From the NCBI GenBank assembly GCA_023432985.1, contig JAEZEQ010000062.1, forward strand, positions 101,196-165,195: DNA of 64,000 nucleotides. Reading direction: 5' to 3'. Each line of letters begins with the position of its first letter. The stretch's first letter is position 1. This document shows, one piece after another, positions 42,829 through 52,003 of the stretch. Source of the DNA: Bacteroidota bacterium. GTDB lineage: Bacteria > Bacteroidota > Bacteroidia > CAIKAF01. Under the pieces are notes generated by a model that was given only the letters and a program-made list of their open reading frames with translations, did no database searches and was not told the origin of the DNA. A program made the position numbers and the translations under genes.

Positions 42829-44514
42829 TTAGAGTTCGAGACGTTCATTCACCGTTTTAATTAATGCATCGGCCTTAGTGAGTACTTCAGATTCCAGAGC
42901 AAGTCCCTCTGCCACATACTTTTTAGCCAAGTCTTTATCCTTCAAGGTAGCTGCGTTAATTTTTACATTCAGGAATGCGCCCGAAACAGCTGTTTTCATA
43001 CATAATGCACCCACGCCCACATCACTCAGTGAGCTCGCCATACCATTGTCTACCATTGCCTGAAACAGGGGCAGACTTTCGCGACATTTTTGCATTACCT
43101 GAAGCGGAATTTCAATGGCATATCGGGTTGCTTTCTGTATGGCCTCAGAGCGTGCAGCTTTTTCGGCATCGGAGCTGTTGGGTAAAGAAAAAGCATCCAT
43201 TATTCTATCGAAAGCGGCTGTATCTTTGTCCACAAGGTCTACAAAACTATCGGCCCATTGCGCACCCTGAGAAGCAAAATCAGAAAAATATTCCCATTTA
43301 TCGTCCCATCCTCTTTTATGTGCGCTTAGGTTAGCCACCATAGTACCCAGAGCTACACCCATAGCTCCCGACAATGCGCTGATGCTTCCTCCGCCGGGGG
43401 CCGGACTTTCTCCGAGTGTTTCGTGCACAAAGGCCTCGACGCTCATATGCGCCAATTTCTTTTGTGTTTGCCCTTCGAGCACATATTCTATTATTTTCTT
43501 ATCCGGATCAAAGGGTTTTAATTCATCGAGTCCCATCGATTTCACGGCAATTTTTATAATCTCTCTTTCCGGTATTCCGCATGATCTTTGTTGCATGCGC
43601 AAATAATATTTCCCGGCATCAATCAGCGACTGCTTGGGCAAAAGTCCCACCACCTCGCTACCGCTTACACGCACCCCTCTCTCCTCAGCTTTTAATTTAA
43701 CGGCTTCATAGGCTTCGTGCAGACTGCAAACTGTAATATCGGTCAGATTCATCGAAATTTGAGCAATGCCATATTCTTCTATATACCAACCTATAGCCTT
43801 CACCGACTTGAGCATACCCGGTACAAAAACGGGTTCCCCATTTTCATCGAGCACTTGTTTGCCTGTAAGGGGATTTCCTTCGCGCAAGGCACGTCCTTTT
43901 TCGCGCACATCGAAAGCGATGGCGTTGGCTCTGCGGGTAGAGGTTGTATTCAAATTCACATTATAGGCCACTAAAAAGTTGCGTGCACCAATGGCTATTG
44001 CACCAAATTTGGGATTGAAAAGGGCGGGACCAAAATCGGGTTTCCATTCGGGTTTGATAATTCTCGCCGATAAGGCTTCGTATTCACCGGCGCGTACGGA
44101 GGCCAGGTTTTTTCGGTCGGGCGAAGTTGCGGCAAATTCGTAATAATAGCCCGAAAGTCCCAGTTCCTCTCCTACCCTTTTTCCTAACTTATGCGCCCAT
44201 TCAATGGTTTCTTCCATGCTGATATTGGAAATGGGAATAAGGGGACAAACGTCGGTGGCTCCCATGCGCGGATGAGCACCGCTATGCCGACTCATATCTA
44301 TAAGTTCGTATGATTTTTTAATCGCTTGAAATGCTGCTTCTATAACAGATTCGGGCGGACCGGCTATAGTAAACACGCTTCTGTTGGTGGCTTTACCCGG
44401 ATCGATATCCAACAGCGTAACTCCGTCTACTTGTTTAATAGCCTCGGCAATTTGCCCTATAATTTTCTCATCTCTTCCTTCCGAAAAATTGGGAACACAT
44501 TCTATAATTTGCAT
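42829..44514 (-). CDS. ftcD: Bifunctional glutamate formimidoyltransferase / formimidoyltetrahydrofolate cyclodeaminase
   Basis: 561 residues, as in the mammalian fusion enzyme. It moves a formimino group from formiminoglutamate to tetrahydrofolate, then releases ammonia to give methenyl-THF. The N-terminal transferase part has CVPNFSEGRDEKII and SRHSGAHPRMGATDVCPL (His81 region). The C-terminal cyclodeaminase (about 355-561) has ESPAPGGGSISALSGAMGVA. The end step of one histidine-degradation route, but no other hut gene is nearby. It has its own -7 box. Confidence 0.95.
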   Translation of the reverse strand: MQIIECVPNFSEGRDEKIIGQIAEAIKQVDGVTLLDIDPGKATNRSVFTIAGPPESVIEAAFQAIKKSYELIDMSRHSGAHPRMGATDVCPLIPISNISMEETIEWAHKLGKRVGEELGLSGYYYEFAATSPDRKNLASVRAGEYEALSARIIKPEWKPDFGPALFNPKFGAIAIGARNFLVAYNVNLNTTSTRRANAIAFDVREKGRALREGNPLTGKQVLDENGEPVFVPGMLKSVKAIGWYIEEYGIAQISMNLTDITVCSLHEAYEAVKLKAEERGVRVSGSEVVGLLPKQSLIDAGKYYLRMQQRSCGIPEREIIKIAVKSMGLDELKPFDPDKKIIEYVLEGQTQKKLAHMSVEAFVHETLGESPAPGGGSISALSGAMGVALGTMVANLSAHKRGWDDKWEYFSDFASQGAQWADSFVDLVDKDTAAFDRIMDAFSLPNSSDAEKAARSEAIQKATRYAIEIPLQVMQKCRESLPLFQAMVDNGMASSLSDVGVGALCMKTAVSGAFLNVKINAATLKDKDLAKKYVAEGLALESEVLTKADALIKTVNERLEL

Positions 44515-44537
44515 AAATAAATCCTATAATTAGTTTA

Positions 44538-44545
44538 CAAATATA
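44538..44545 (-). promoter_or_regulatory. -7 promoter element of ftcD
   Basis: TATATTTG on the minus strand, exact consensus, 23 nt before the ATG. Confidence 0.6.
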
Positions 44546-44572
44546 CTCAGCAAATTGGCATAAAAAAAACAA

Positions 44573-45301
44573 CTATAAAGGACCCAGTAATTTCATCATA
44601 AGGCCGTGCAGAGATTGAGTTATCAAATATTCTTTATACCAGTTTTGATCGGAAGGAATGATTTGCCATTCCACAATTTCGGAGGTGTTTTCGAATATTT
44701 GTTCGTATTGTTTTATATACTCGGCTCTTTTCTCGAAAACCAACATATCGCCGGGATTATATTTCCATTTTTTCTCGGGATTCAATAAACGTTCATTTAA
44801 TCTTTCGAGACGCTCTTTATCGCTGCAATGCAGGTAGAACTTAAGAATATGGGTTCTATTATCTTGCAATAATTCTTCAAATTGCCTTATATGCTTATAA
44901 CGATTTCGTACCGTATCCTCATCAAACCATTTTTCGACCACACCAACCAGCACATCTTCGTAATGACTACGGTTAAAAATACGTATCATTCCTTTTTCAG
45001 GTGCTTCCTGATGTACTCTCCATAAAAAATCATGTTTCGATTCTTCCTCTGTTGGTTTTTTAAAGGCTTTAACCGAAATGCCGAGGGGATTAAATCCGCT
45101 GAATATTTTCTTAATTGCTCCATCCTTCCCACTGGCATCAAGTCCCTGCAAGATTACCAAAATGGAAAATTCGGAACGGGAAATCAGCCTATTCTGAAGT
45201 ATATCCAATTCGTCTTTCCATTTTTCCATTTGCTTTTCAGCATCATCCTTTTTTATATTTTCGGGAGCCCGGGTAGGAAAGTCTGAAAGATTAATTTTCA
45301 T
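44573..45301 (-). CDS. Polyphosphate kinase 2 family protein
   Basis: 242 residues. PPK2-type kinases move phosphate between polyphosphate and nucleotides. Walker A GLDASGKDG (53-61), Walker B-like IRIFNRSHYEDVLVG, then lid arginines around RNRYKHIRQFEELL. Single PPK2 domain of usual length. Whether it prefers nucleoside mono- or diphosphates cannot be read safely. It lies between ftcD and the divergent DUF486 gene. Confidence 0.92.
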   Translation of the reverse strand: MKINLSDFPTRAPENIKKDDAEKQMEKWKDELDILQNRLISRSEFSILVILQGLDASGKDGAIKKIFSGFNPLGISVKAFKKPTEEESKHDFLWRVHQEAPEKGMIRIFNRSHYEDVLVGVVEKWFDEDTVRNRYKHIRQFEELLQDNRTHILKFYLHCSDKERLERLNERLLNPEKKWKYNPGDMLVFEKRAEYIKQYEQIFENTSEIVEWQIIPSDQNWYKEYLITQSLHGLMMKLLGPL

Positions 45302-45347
45302 ATTTGTGGAGAAATTAAATTTATTTTGTACAAAATATAAAAATTAG

Positions 45348-45680
45348 ATGAAAACCATCATACTCCTTTTCTTTTCGAATATATTTATGACCTATGCCTG
45401 GTATGGTCATTTAAAAAATGCCGAAATTTCCTGGTGGAAAGCCGTATTAATTGGTTGGGGCATTGCATTTTTCGAATACTTACTCATGGTGCCGGCAAAC
45501 AGACTTGGCTATTTAAGCGGGAATTTTACAGCCTCTCAGCTCAAGATTGTGCAAGAAGTAATTTCGCTGAGTGTATTTGCAATATTTGCCTTGTTTTATT
45601 TGAAAGAGAAATTGACCTGGAATTATTTCGCTGCATTTTTATGCATATTAATGGCCGTATTCTTTATGTTTAAAAAATAA
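45348..45680 (+). CDS. DUF486 small membrane protein (DMT-like)
   Basis: 110 residues with four helices: MKTIILLFFSNIFMTYAWYG, WKAVLIGWGIAFFEYLLMVP, a third from VQEVISLSVFAIFALFYL and a fourth from YFAAFLCILMAVFFMF. The middle motif EYLLMVPANRLGY is typical of DUF486 proteins, a four-helix relative of drug/metabolite transporters. Function unknown. Divergent from ppk2, with a bidirectional terminator downstream. Confidence 0.92.
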   Translation: MKTIILLFFSNIFMTYAWYGHLKNAEISWWKAVLIGWGIAFFEYLLMVPANRLGYLSGNFTASQLKIVQEVISLSVFAIFALFYLKEKLTWNYFAAFLCILMAVFFMFKK

Positions 45681-45715
45681 AAAACTTGCTTCCCGGGGGA
45701 GGAAACAAGTTTTTT
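45679..45715. terminator. Bidirectional terminator between DUF486 gene and repeat protein gene
   Basis: AAAAAACTTG pairs with CAAGTTTTTT; an inner TTCC/GGAA adds to the stem around a G/C loop. A and T tracts at both ends serve the two convergent genes. Confidence 0.8.
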
Positions 45716-45740
45716 ATTATTATAATCAGGGGGATTATTT

Positions 45741-46136
45741 CTATTTAAAGTCGAAGAAAAAGAACCAGGCTGCGGCCGAGTTCACATCAATATTTTCGCA
45801 ATATCCTATGGTAGTTCTGGAGCTGTTCATTACGCGACCATTTTCTATATAACCAATAGTACTGCGGGAGCTATTCATTACTCTGCCATTTTCTAAATAG
45901 CCTAATGTACTTCGTGAGCTGTTGAGAATACGATCTCCCTCCATATATCCAATAGTAGAACGCGCACTGTTGAGTATGCGCGAATCTTCTATATATCCAA
46001 CTAAACTACGGCTCGAGTTTCGAACCTGACCGTTTTCAATATAGCCAACGGTACTTCTCGATTCATTAGTCAGCCTTTGCGCCTGTGCGCCCAAACCAAA
46101 CAAGATAAAAAGAATGGATAATAGCAGTGTTTTCAT
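45741..46136 (-). CDS. Secreted six-repeat protein (beta-flower-like)
   Basis: 131 residues with a signal peptide (MKTLLLSILFILFGLGAQAQ). The mature part is six copies of a 16-residue unit, consensus V-x-N-S-S-R-S-T-I-G-Y-I-E-N-G-R; the Gly-Tyr pair falls at 31, 47, 63, 79, 95 and 111, exactly 16 apart. The tail ends AAWFFFFDFK. Such short GY repeats remind me of proteins described as beta-flower folds, each unit being a hairpin. Function unknown. No membrane anchor, so periplasmic or secreted. Confidence 0.8.
   Translation of the reverse strand: MKTLLLSILFILFGLGAQAQRLTNESRSTVGYIENGQVRNSSRSLVGYIEDSRILNSARSTIGYMEGDRILNSSRSTLGYLENGRVMNSSRSTIGYIENGRVMNSSRTTIGYCENIDVNSAAAWFFFFDFK
45783..46070. 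repeat. 48-bp tandem repeats, six copies
   Basis: DNA-level counterpart of the 16-residue units of the repeat protein. Copies share stretches such as the coding of NSSRST and GYIENGR but differ in third positions, as expected from old duplication under selection. Confidence 0.75.
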
Positions 46137-46204
46137 TTTTAATACAGTTCAACTATTGCTACGCAATTATCGTACCAAAAACGAAAAGTTTAGACTGCTT
46201 TTTT

Positions 46205-46879
46205 TTATTGAAGCGCCGGATCGTTGAATATGCGCCTATTAAAAAGCAGAACCAGGAAAACACCGATACTGATTGCGGCATCGGCGAGATTAAATATGGG
46301 TCTGAAGAAAATAAAATAATTATCGGGGCCGAATAGAAATTCGGGTATCCATGACGGGGCTTCCGATTTATGCATATTGATCAATTCAACATAAAACATA
46401 TCCACTACTTCGCCTTTCAAAACGGATGCATAGCCGCCTTCTTCGGGGAATACGGCAGCAATTTCACGGCAATTTACCGGGTAACGGGGATTTCCGCAAG
46501 TAGCCGAGAATATCTTTCCATAGGCTAAACTATCGACTATATTTCCAAAAGCGCCGGACATAATGAGGGCCATAACAATCAACACGATTTTAGAGGCTCC
46601 TTTTTTTGCCCAATTATAGAGCAGATACCCCATAAAGAATACGGCCACAATCCGGAAAAGCGACAATAAAATTTTCGCCCAATCGCCATCGCCTAATTCC
46701 ATACCAAATGCCATTCCATTATTCTCGATGAAATGCAGTTGAAAAAAGGAACCCAGAACTTGCCTGGATTCGCCGTATGTAAAACTTGTTTTAACCCAAA
46801 TCTTAATAATTTGATCCAGGATTAAAACCCCTATAAAAATAAGAATGGGAAGGCGCAAACGATTCAGAACTGTCCTCAA
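46205..46879 (-). CDS. lspA: Lipoprotein signal peptidase (LspA)
   Basis: Inner-membrane aspartyl peptidase that removes signal peptides from lipidated prolipoproteins; several lipoproteins in this window depend on it. Four helices. The catalytic Asp residues are Asp116 (GNIVDSLAYG) and Asp200 (FNLADAAI). About 70 residues are inserted between them (122-190), common in Bacteroidota. The start must be the TTG at 46879: the in-frame TAA of dksA lies one codon upstream and the first ATG is at residue 56, beyond TM1. Last gene of ileS-dksA-lspA. Confidence 0.94.
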   Translation of the reverse strand: MRTVLNRLRLPILIFIGVLILDQIIKIWVKTSFTYGESRQVLGSFFQLHFIENNGMAFGMELGDGDWAKILLSLFRIVAVFFMGYLLYNWAKKGASKIVLIVMALIMSGAFGNIVDSLAYGKIFSATCGNPRYPVNCREIAAVFPEEGGYASVLKGEVVDMFYVELINMHKSEAPSWIPEFLFGPDNYFIFFRPIFNLADAAISIGVFLVLLFNRRIFNDPALQ

Positions 46880-46882
46880 AGC

Positions 46883-47263
46883 TTATTTATTTTGTTTCAA
46901 TTTAGCTTCCATGCTTAAGGTTGCATGAGGAACGGCCATTAATCTTTCTTTTTGAATCAGCTTTCCGGTTTCGCGACATACACCATAGGTTTTATTCTGA
47001 ATACGAGCCAAAGCCGCTTCAAGATTCTGAATAAATTTTTTCTGACGTGCAGCCAACTGTCCCACCTCTTCACGGGTCATGATTTCACTGCCATCTTCTA
47101 CCAATTTAAAAGTTGGCGATGTATCATCGGTCGAATTGCTGTCTTTATAATTGAAAGTGCTCTGCAATAAATCCAATTCCTTTTTAGCTTTATCCAGTTT
47201 TTTCTCAATCAATGCTTTAAATTCTTCAAGCTCTTCATCACTGTATCGTAGTTTGGTCGACAT
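46883..47263 (-). CDS. DksA/TraR family protein
   Basis: 126 residues: a coiled-coil N-terminal half and a zinc-finger-like C-terminal half with TYGVCRETGKLIQKERL and VPHATLSMEA. Only one Cys (Cys96) is left of the four of DksA, so zinc is probably not bound, which is the usual state in the Bacteroidota members. Likely binds RNA polymerase. In operon between ileS (78 bp upstream) and lspA (3 bp downstream), a conserved order. Confidence 0.92.
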   Translation of the reverse strand: MSTKLRYSDEELEEFKALIEKKLDKAKKELDLLQSTFNYKDSNSTDDTSPTFKLVEDGSEIMTREEVGQLAARQKKFIQNLEAALARIQNKTYGVCRETGKLIQKERLMAVPHATLSMEAKLKQNK

Positions 47264-47341
47264 AATACTTTATACGTTATTATTAATTATTACCCATAAT
47301 ACGGCTAAATACCGTATTTGTTCTGTATTTGTTTATAAAAT

Positions 47342-50300
47342 TCACATTTTGTTAATTTTTATACCCACTTTCAAATCTTCTCCCAGCTCCACAATTTGAT
47401 GATCTTCAAAGACTTCTGCAGTCCACTCTATGCTTTCTGCCAAGGTTTCTCTTTCTATATATGCTTTGAAGCCATCCAGCGTGCCTTTCAATTCCTCTCT
47501 TTCCTCAATCAATACGCGAATTTTATCGGTCAATTCCAGCTTCGATTCTTTTCTAATATTCTGAATCCGATTCACCAAATCGCGCGCATAGCCCTCTTGT
47601 ATCAAACTTTCACTGAGAGTTATATCCAAGGCTACCATTACTTTTCCGTCACCGGCAATTATTTGTCCGGGTATATCTTCGGTAAGTATTTCTACATCGG
47701 TCTTACTGATTATCCAATTGCCATTTGTGAGTTCGCCCTTTTGTTCGAGTTCTCTGATCTGACTTTGGTCTAAGCCCGCCACCCATGCTGCAACGGCTTT
47801 CATATCCTTTCCGAATTTTGGTCCCAACATCTTGAAATCGGCTTTGGCTCGCTTCACTATATTGCTGTTTTCCTCGGTAACGAATTCAATTTCTTTCACA
47901 TTTACTTCGGCCAAAATAATATCTTTCACATCGCTGATATGCCTCTTCATTTCCTCGTTCAAAACAGGAATAATGACCTTTTGAAGGGGTTGTCGCACAC
48001 GGATTTTTTCCCTTTTACGCAGGCTCAATATTAAAGACGAAATGCGTTGTGCATACTGCATTTTTTCCTCCAAAACCGGGTCAATTATTTTCTCGTTTAC
48101 TTCTGGGAAACTACTTAAATGCACACTTATTTCCGCTCTTTTTCCGCTAACCCGATTCAGGTCTGCGAACAATTGTTCGGAATAAAATGGAGCCACGGGA
48201 CTCATCAAACGGCTGATGGTTTCCAGACAAGTATATAAGGTTTGATATGCGCTGATTTTATCGCTTTCGTATTCACCTTTCCAGAAACGACGACGGCAAA
48301 GGCGCACATACCAATTGCTCAAATCGTCGTTGACGAACTGACTAATCAGGCGGCATGCAATATGGGGTTCGTATAGTTCAAATTGTTGCTCGACTTGTTT
48401 CACCAGACTATTCAAAAGCGATAAAATCCATCTGTCCATTTCCGGTCTATCTTCCACTTCGGCTTCGGCGTAGGTGAAGTTATCCAGATTGGCATATAGA
48501 GCAAAGAAACTATAGGTATTATGAAGGGTTCCGAAGAATTTACGTACTTCTTCCTGTATGCCATCGCTATCGAATTTCAGATTATCCCAAGGGGCGGCAT
48601 TGCTAATCATATACCAGCGTACAGCATCGAATCCGTATTTTTCGCCCATTTCGAATGGATCAACGGCATTACCGAGGCGTTTGCTCATTTTATTGCCGTT
48701 TTTATCGAGCACCAAACCGTTTGATACTACATTTTTAAACGCAACCGAATCGAACAAGCCTACCGCAATGGCGTGCAGGGTAAAGAACCAGCCGCGTGTT
48801 TGGTCTACACCTTCGGCAATAAAATCGGCCGGAAAATTTTTTGGTTTTTCTCCGCCCATATAATGATTTTGGGCATAAGGCATGGCGCCACTGTCGAACC
48901 AAACGTCGATCAGATCCAGCTCTCTTTTCATCGGTTTTCCCGAGGCAGAAACAAGGATTAAATCGTCGACATAAGGTCGGTGCAAATCGAATTCATCATC
49001 GACCGGATTTGAGCTCATGAAACCGGCTTTCACTGCCTTATCTACCTCACTTTTCAATTCCTCCACACTACCTATACACAGCTCTTCCGAGGCATCTTCC
49101 GTGCGCCAAATCGGAAGAGGCACACCCCAAAATCTGGAGCGACTCAAATTCCAGTCCACCAAATTCTCGAGCCAATTCCCAAATCGTCCGCTGCCCGTAC
49201 TTTCCGGCTTCCATTGTATGCTTTTATTTTTCTCGATCAGCTTATCCTTAAATGCCGTTGTACGAATAAACCAACTGTCGAGCGGATAATATAAAATCGG
49301 CTTATCGGTGCGCCAACAATGCGGATAACTGTGTTCGTAACTCTCTTTTTTGAACAATTTGTTTTCTTCTTGTAATTTCAAAACAATACGTTCATCTACA
49401 CTCAAATAGCTTTTTAATTCTTTTATTTTCCCGGCATTTTCGAGTATATTTTTCTGGCGGGCAAATTCGTTTTCTTTTTCGGAATCCGACAAATAGGCTT
49501 CCTTAACAAACTCTTCTCCATAAAGGAATACACCATCTTGCACTTCAGGCAAAAAACGTCCTCTTTTGTCTACCAAAGTCAGCGATCCTATCCCATTTTG
49601 CGCAGCCACTCTAAAGTCGTCCGCACCAAAACTGGGCGCAATGTGTACTATACCCGTACCATCGGTTGTGGTTACAAAATCACCGGTAATAATGCGGAAT
49701 GCATCTCCGTTTTCGGGTTGTACAAATGGCAATAATTGCTCGTAATAAAGTCCCTCCAAATCACTTCCTTTATATCGCTCTATGATGCGATACGGAATTA
49801 TTTTATCTCCGGGTTTATAGGCATCGAAGTCGGCATCTTTCCCTTTTTCCTGAAAATAAGCAGGGATTCTTTCTTCGGCCAAGAGCACGCATATTTTCTT
49901 ATGTGAATAGGCATTAAATGTTTCGACCAAAACATAATCTATATTTTTTCCTACCGCTAATGCTGTATTAGAGGGCAAGGTCCATGGCGTTGTTGTCCAC
50001 GCCAAAACATACACTTCTTCTACATCGGCAATGGCCTTTTTAAGCTTAAATTGCACAACGGCCGAACGGTCTTTTACGTCGCGGTAAGTTCCGGGCTGGT
50101 TGAGTTCGTGCGTACTTAATCCGGTTCCCGCAGCGGGTGAAAAAGGTTGAATGGTATACCCTTTATAAAGCAATCCCTTTTTATAAAAAGCTTGCAAAAG
50201 ATGCCATACCGTTTCCATATAATTGCGGTCATAGGTAATATAAGGTGCATCCATATCTACCCAATATCCCATTTTACGCGTGAGTTCATTCCACACGTCG

Positions 50301-50692
50301 GTATATTGCATAATGGCTTTACGGCATTCTTTATTATAATCTTCCAGAGATATTTTTACGCCTATATCATCTTTACGAATACCCAATCTTTTCTCTACTT
50401 CGAGTTCCACGGGCAAACCATGGGTATCCCATCCGGCACGACGTTCGACCCGAAAGCCTTTCAAGGTTTTATAGCGGCAAAAAATATCCTTTACCGCGCG
50501 CGCCATTACGTGATGTATACCGGGCACACCGTTGGCACTGGGCGGACCTTCATAAAATACAAAGGTCTTTTCCGCATCGCGGGTTTCTACACTTTTCTCG
50601 AATACCTGATTTGCTTCCCAAAACGATAATACCCGTTTATTCACCTCAGGCAAATCGAGTGATGGATAGCTTTTATATTTATTATTTTCCAC
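47342..50692 (-). CDS. ileS: Isoleucyl-tRNA synthetase, type 2
   Basis: Charges tRNA-Ile; 1,116 residues from the GTG at 50692, with a possible TTG at 50704. There is no ATG before residue 60, so the start must be non-ATG; the GTG lies 20 nt after an exact -7 box, like most genes here. The class I signature is GPPSANGVPGIHHVMAR, the KMSKR loop is GNKMSKRLGNAVDP, and the editing domain has TTPWTLPSNTALAVG. The long C-terminal region fits the eukaryote-like type 2 form. First gene of ileS-dksA-lspA. Confidence 0.97.
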   Translation of the reverse strand: MENNKYKSYPSLDLPEVNKRVLSFWEANQVFEKSVETRDAEKTFVFYEGPPSANGVPGIHHVMARAVKDIFCRYKTLKGFRVERRAGWDTHGLPVELEVEKRLGIRKDDIGVKISLEDYNKECRKAIMQYTDVWNELTRKMGYWVDMDAPYITYDRNYMETVWHLLQAFYKKGLLYKGYTIQPFSPAAGTGLSTHELNQPGTYRDVKDRSAVVQFKLKKAIADVEEVYVLAWTTTPWTLPSNTALAVGKNIDYVLVETFNAYSHKKICVLLAEERIPAYFQEKGKDADFDAYKPGDKIIPYRIIERYKGSDLEGLYYEQLLPFVQPENGDAFRIITGDFVTTTDGTGIVHIAPSFGADDFRVAAQNGIGSLTLVDKRGRFLPEVQDGVFLYGEEFVKEAYLSDSEKENEFARQKNILENAGKIKELKSYLSVDERIVLKLQEENKLFKKESYEHSYPHCWRTDKPILYYPLDSWFIRTTAFKDKLIEKNKSIQWKPESTGSGRFGNWLENLVDWNLSRSRFWGVPLPIWRTEDASEELCIGSVEELKSEVDKAVKAGFMSSNPVDDEFDLHRPYVDDLILVSASGKPMKRELDLIDVWFDSGAMPYAQNHYMGGEKPKNFPADFIAEGVDQTRGWFFTLHAIAVGLFDSVAFKNVVSNGLVLDKNGNKMSKRLGNAVDPFEMGEKYGFDAVRWYMISNAAPWDNLKFDSDGIQEEVRKFFGTLHNTYSFFALYANLDNFTYAEAEVEDRPEMDRWILSLLNSLVKQVEQQFELYEPHIACRLISQFVNDDLSNWYVRLCRRRFWKGEYESDKISAYQTLYTCLETISRLMSPVAPFYSEQLFADLNRVSGKRAEISVHLSSFPEVNEKIIDPVLEEKMQYAQRISSLILSLRKREKIRVRQPLQKVIIPVLNEEMKRHISDVKDIILAEVNVKEIEFVTEENSNIVKRAKADFKMLGPKFGKDMKAVAAWVAGLDQSQIRELEQKGELTNGNWIISKTDVEILTEDIPGQIIAGDGKVMVALDITLSESLIQEGYARDLVNRIQNIRKESKLELTDKIRVLIEEREELKGTLDGFKAYIERETLAESIEWTAEVFEDHQIVELGEDLKVGIKINKM

Positions 50693-50712
50693 TTTATTCG
50701 TCAAATTGGCTG

Positions 50713-50720
50713 CAAAAATA
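50713..50720 (-). promoter_or_regulatory. -7 promoter element of the ileS operon
   Basis: TATTTTTG on the minus strand, exact TAnnTTTG. It decides for the GTG start (20-nt leader) over the TTG at 50704 (8 nt), but does not exclude it. Confidence 0.6.
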
Positions 50721-50842
50721 ATAATTTAGTGCAAGTTAAACAGCATTAATCGCACCAATTGAATGGATTATTTCGGCTTTTCTGCCCGAATATACAAATT
50801 GGGGATTTATTTCGTTTAGCAAGTTATTGCGAAATAGATAGA

Positions 50843-51991
50843 ATGAATAAACAAGAAAGAATGCAAGAAGTGGCCCTCTGTTTTAGTCAGGGCGACTGCG
50901 ATTTGGGCATGCGGCGGCTTATAGATCTGGGGCTGGAATGCGATCAAATGGATATTTTCAAATCGGTACTACACTATGTCGATTGGCATTATTCATCTGA
51001 ATTCAGGGCTGATTTAGCAGCGGAAATAGCCGGTCGCAGTTTGGATTTAATCGACAAAACCGGATCCTGGACCCGCAAGGAATCGGCCGATGCGGTATTG
51101 GAATTGGAAGGACTCAGTAAGTCCTACAAAAAGGGAAATTTCAACCTCGGTCCCATCGACATACGCTTGCCTGAGCGGGGCATATTGGGCTTAGTCGGAC
51201 AAAACGGAAATGGGAAAACAACGCTGATTCGTACTATTTGGGGCGAATTAAGTGCCGACCGCGGAGTGATGAAATACCATGGAAATCCCGTACATCAAAT
51301 TTCCTATGCATTGAAATCAAAAATGGCCTATATACCTCAGCGTACAGAAATATGGTATGGCAGTTTGATGGATAACCTGCAATTTACAGCAGCGCTGCAC
51401 GGCATTTCTCCCGATGAAAATATTTGGTATACGCGTATGTATATAGCCCGATTCGGATTATGGCCCTATAAAGAATTGAATTGGAAACAATTGTCCGGCG
51501 GCTACAAAATGCGATTCGAACTGGCACGTACCATGTTGCGTAAACCCACACTATTATTGCTCGACGAGCCATTGGCTAATTTAGATATCGTATCGCAACA
51601 ACTCATACTCGAAGACCTCAAACACCTGGCTATTTCCGATAAACATCCCATGTCTATTATTCTGAGCTCACAACAATTGTATGAGGTAGAAAAAATAAGC
51701 CATGAAGTGCTCTATTTGGAAGAAGGCAAACCCAAAGGACAAAGTCGCACCGATTCGGAGAGCGCTCCATTGGTAATCGAACTGGAAGGACGTGTAGGTA
51801 AATCCGAACTTGCGCAGATATTGCAACCTTTATCCCCTTTGCAAATCCTGTTTAACGGAGGTGTATATATCATACATTTTTCGCCCGAAAAAACATTCAG
51901 TCAGGTCTTAAAACATCTTTCCGAAAATCCCGTCGAAATCACCTGTATCCGCAATATCAGTCAATCCTCACGTCGCTTTTTTACGCGCTAA
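50843..51991 (+). CDS. ABC transporter ATP-binding protein
   Basis: 382 residues from the ATG at 50843 (MNKQERMQEVALCF); the frame is open from 50759. The N-terminal 85 residues form a helical domain typical of a Bacteroidota subfamily. Then the ATPase: Walker A GQNGNGKTT (119-127 in this numbering), signature LSGGYKMRFELAR, and Walker B LLLLDEPLANLD. The C-terminal 60 residues are beta-rich. The next gene is a membrane protein 12 bp away, a likely partner of an export-type transporter. Substrate unknown. Confidence 0.92.
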   Translation: MNKQERMQEVALCFSQGDCDLGMRRLIDLGLECDQMDIFKSVLHYVDWHYSSEFRADLAAEIAGRSLDLIDKTGSWTRKESADAVLELEGLSKSYKKGNFNLGPIDIRLPERGILGLVGQNGNGKTTLIRTIWGELSADRGVMKYHGNPVHQISYALKSKMAYIPQRTEIWYGSLMDNLQFTAALHGISPDENIWYTRMYIARFGLWPYKELNWKQLSGGYKMRFELARTMLRKPTLLLLDEPLANLDIVSQQLILEDLKHLAISDKHPMSIILSSQQLYEVEKISHEVLYLEEGKPKGQSRTDSESAPLVIELEGRVGKSELAQILQPLSPLQILFNGGVYIIHFSPEKTFSQVLKHLSENPVEITCIRNISQSSRRFFTR

Positions 51992-52003
51992 CATGCTTAT
52001 TTT

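Noticed and set aside
45783..46070. 48-bp repeats as a CRISPR or minisatellite
   Set aside because: They lie in frame within a signal-peptide-bearing gene and vary mostly at third codon positions.
50147..50629. Open frame of 160 codons antisense to ileS
   Set aside because: Shadow of the N-terminal ileS coding region; no homology that I can see.
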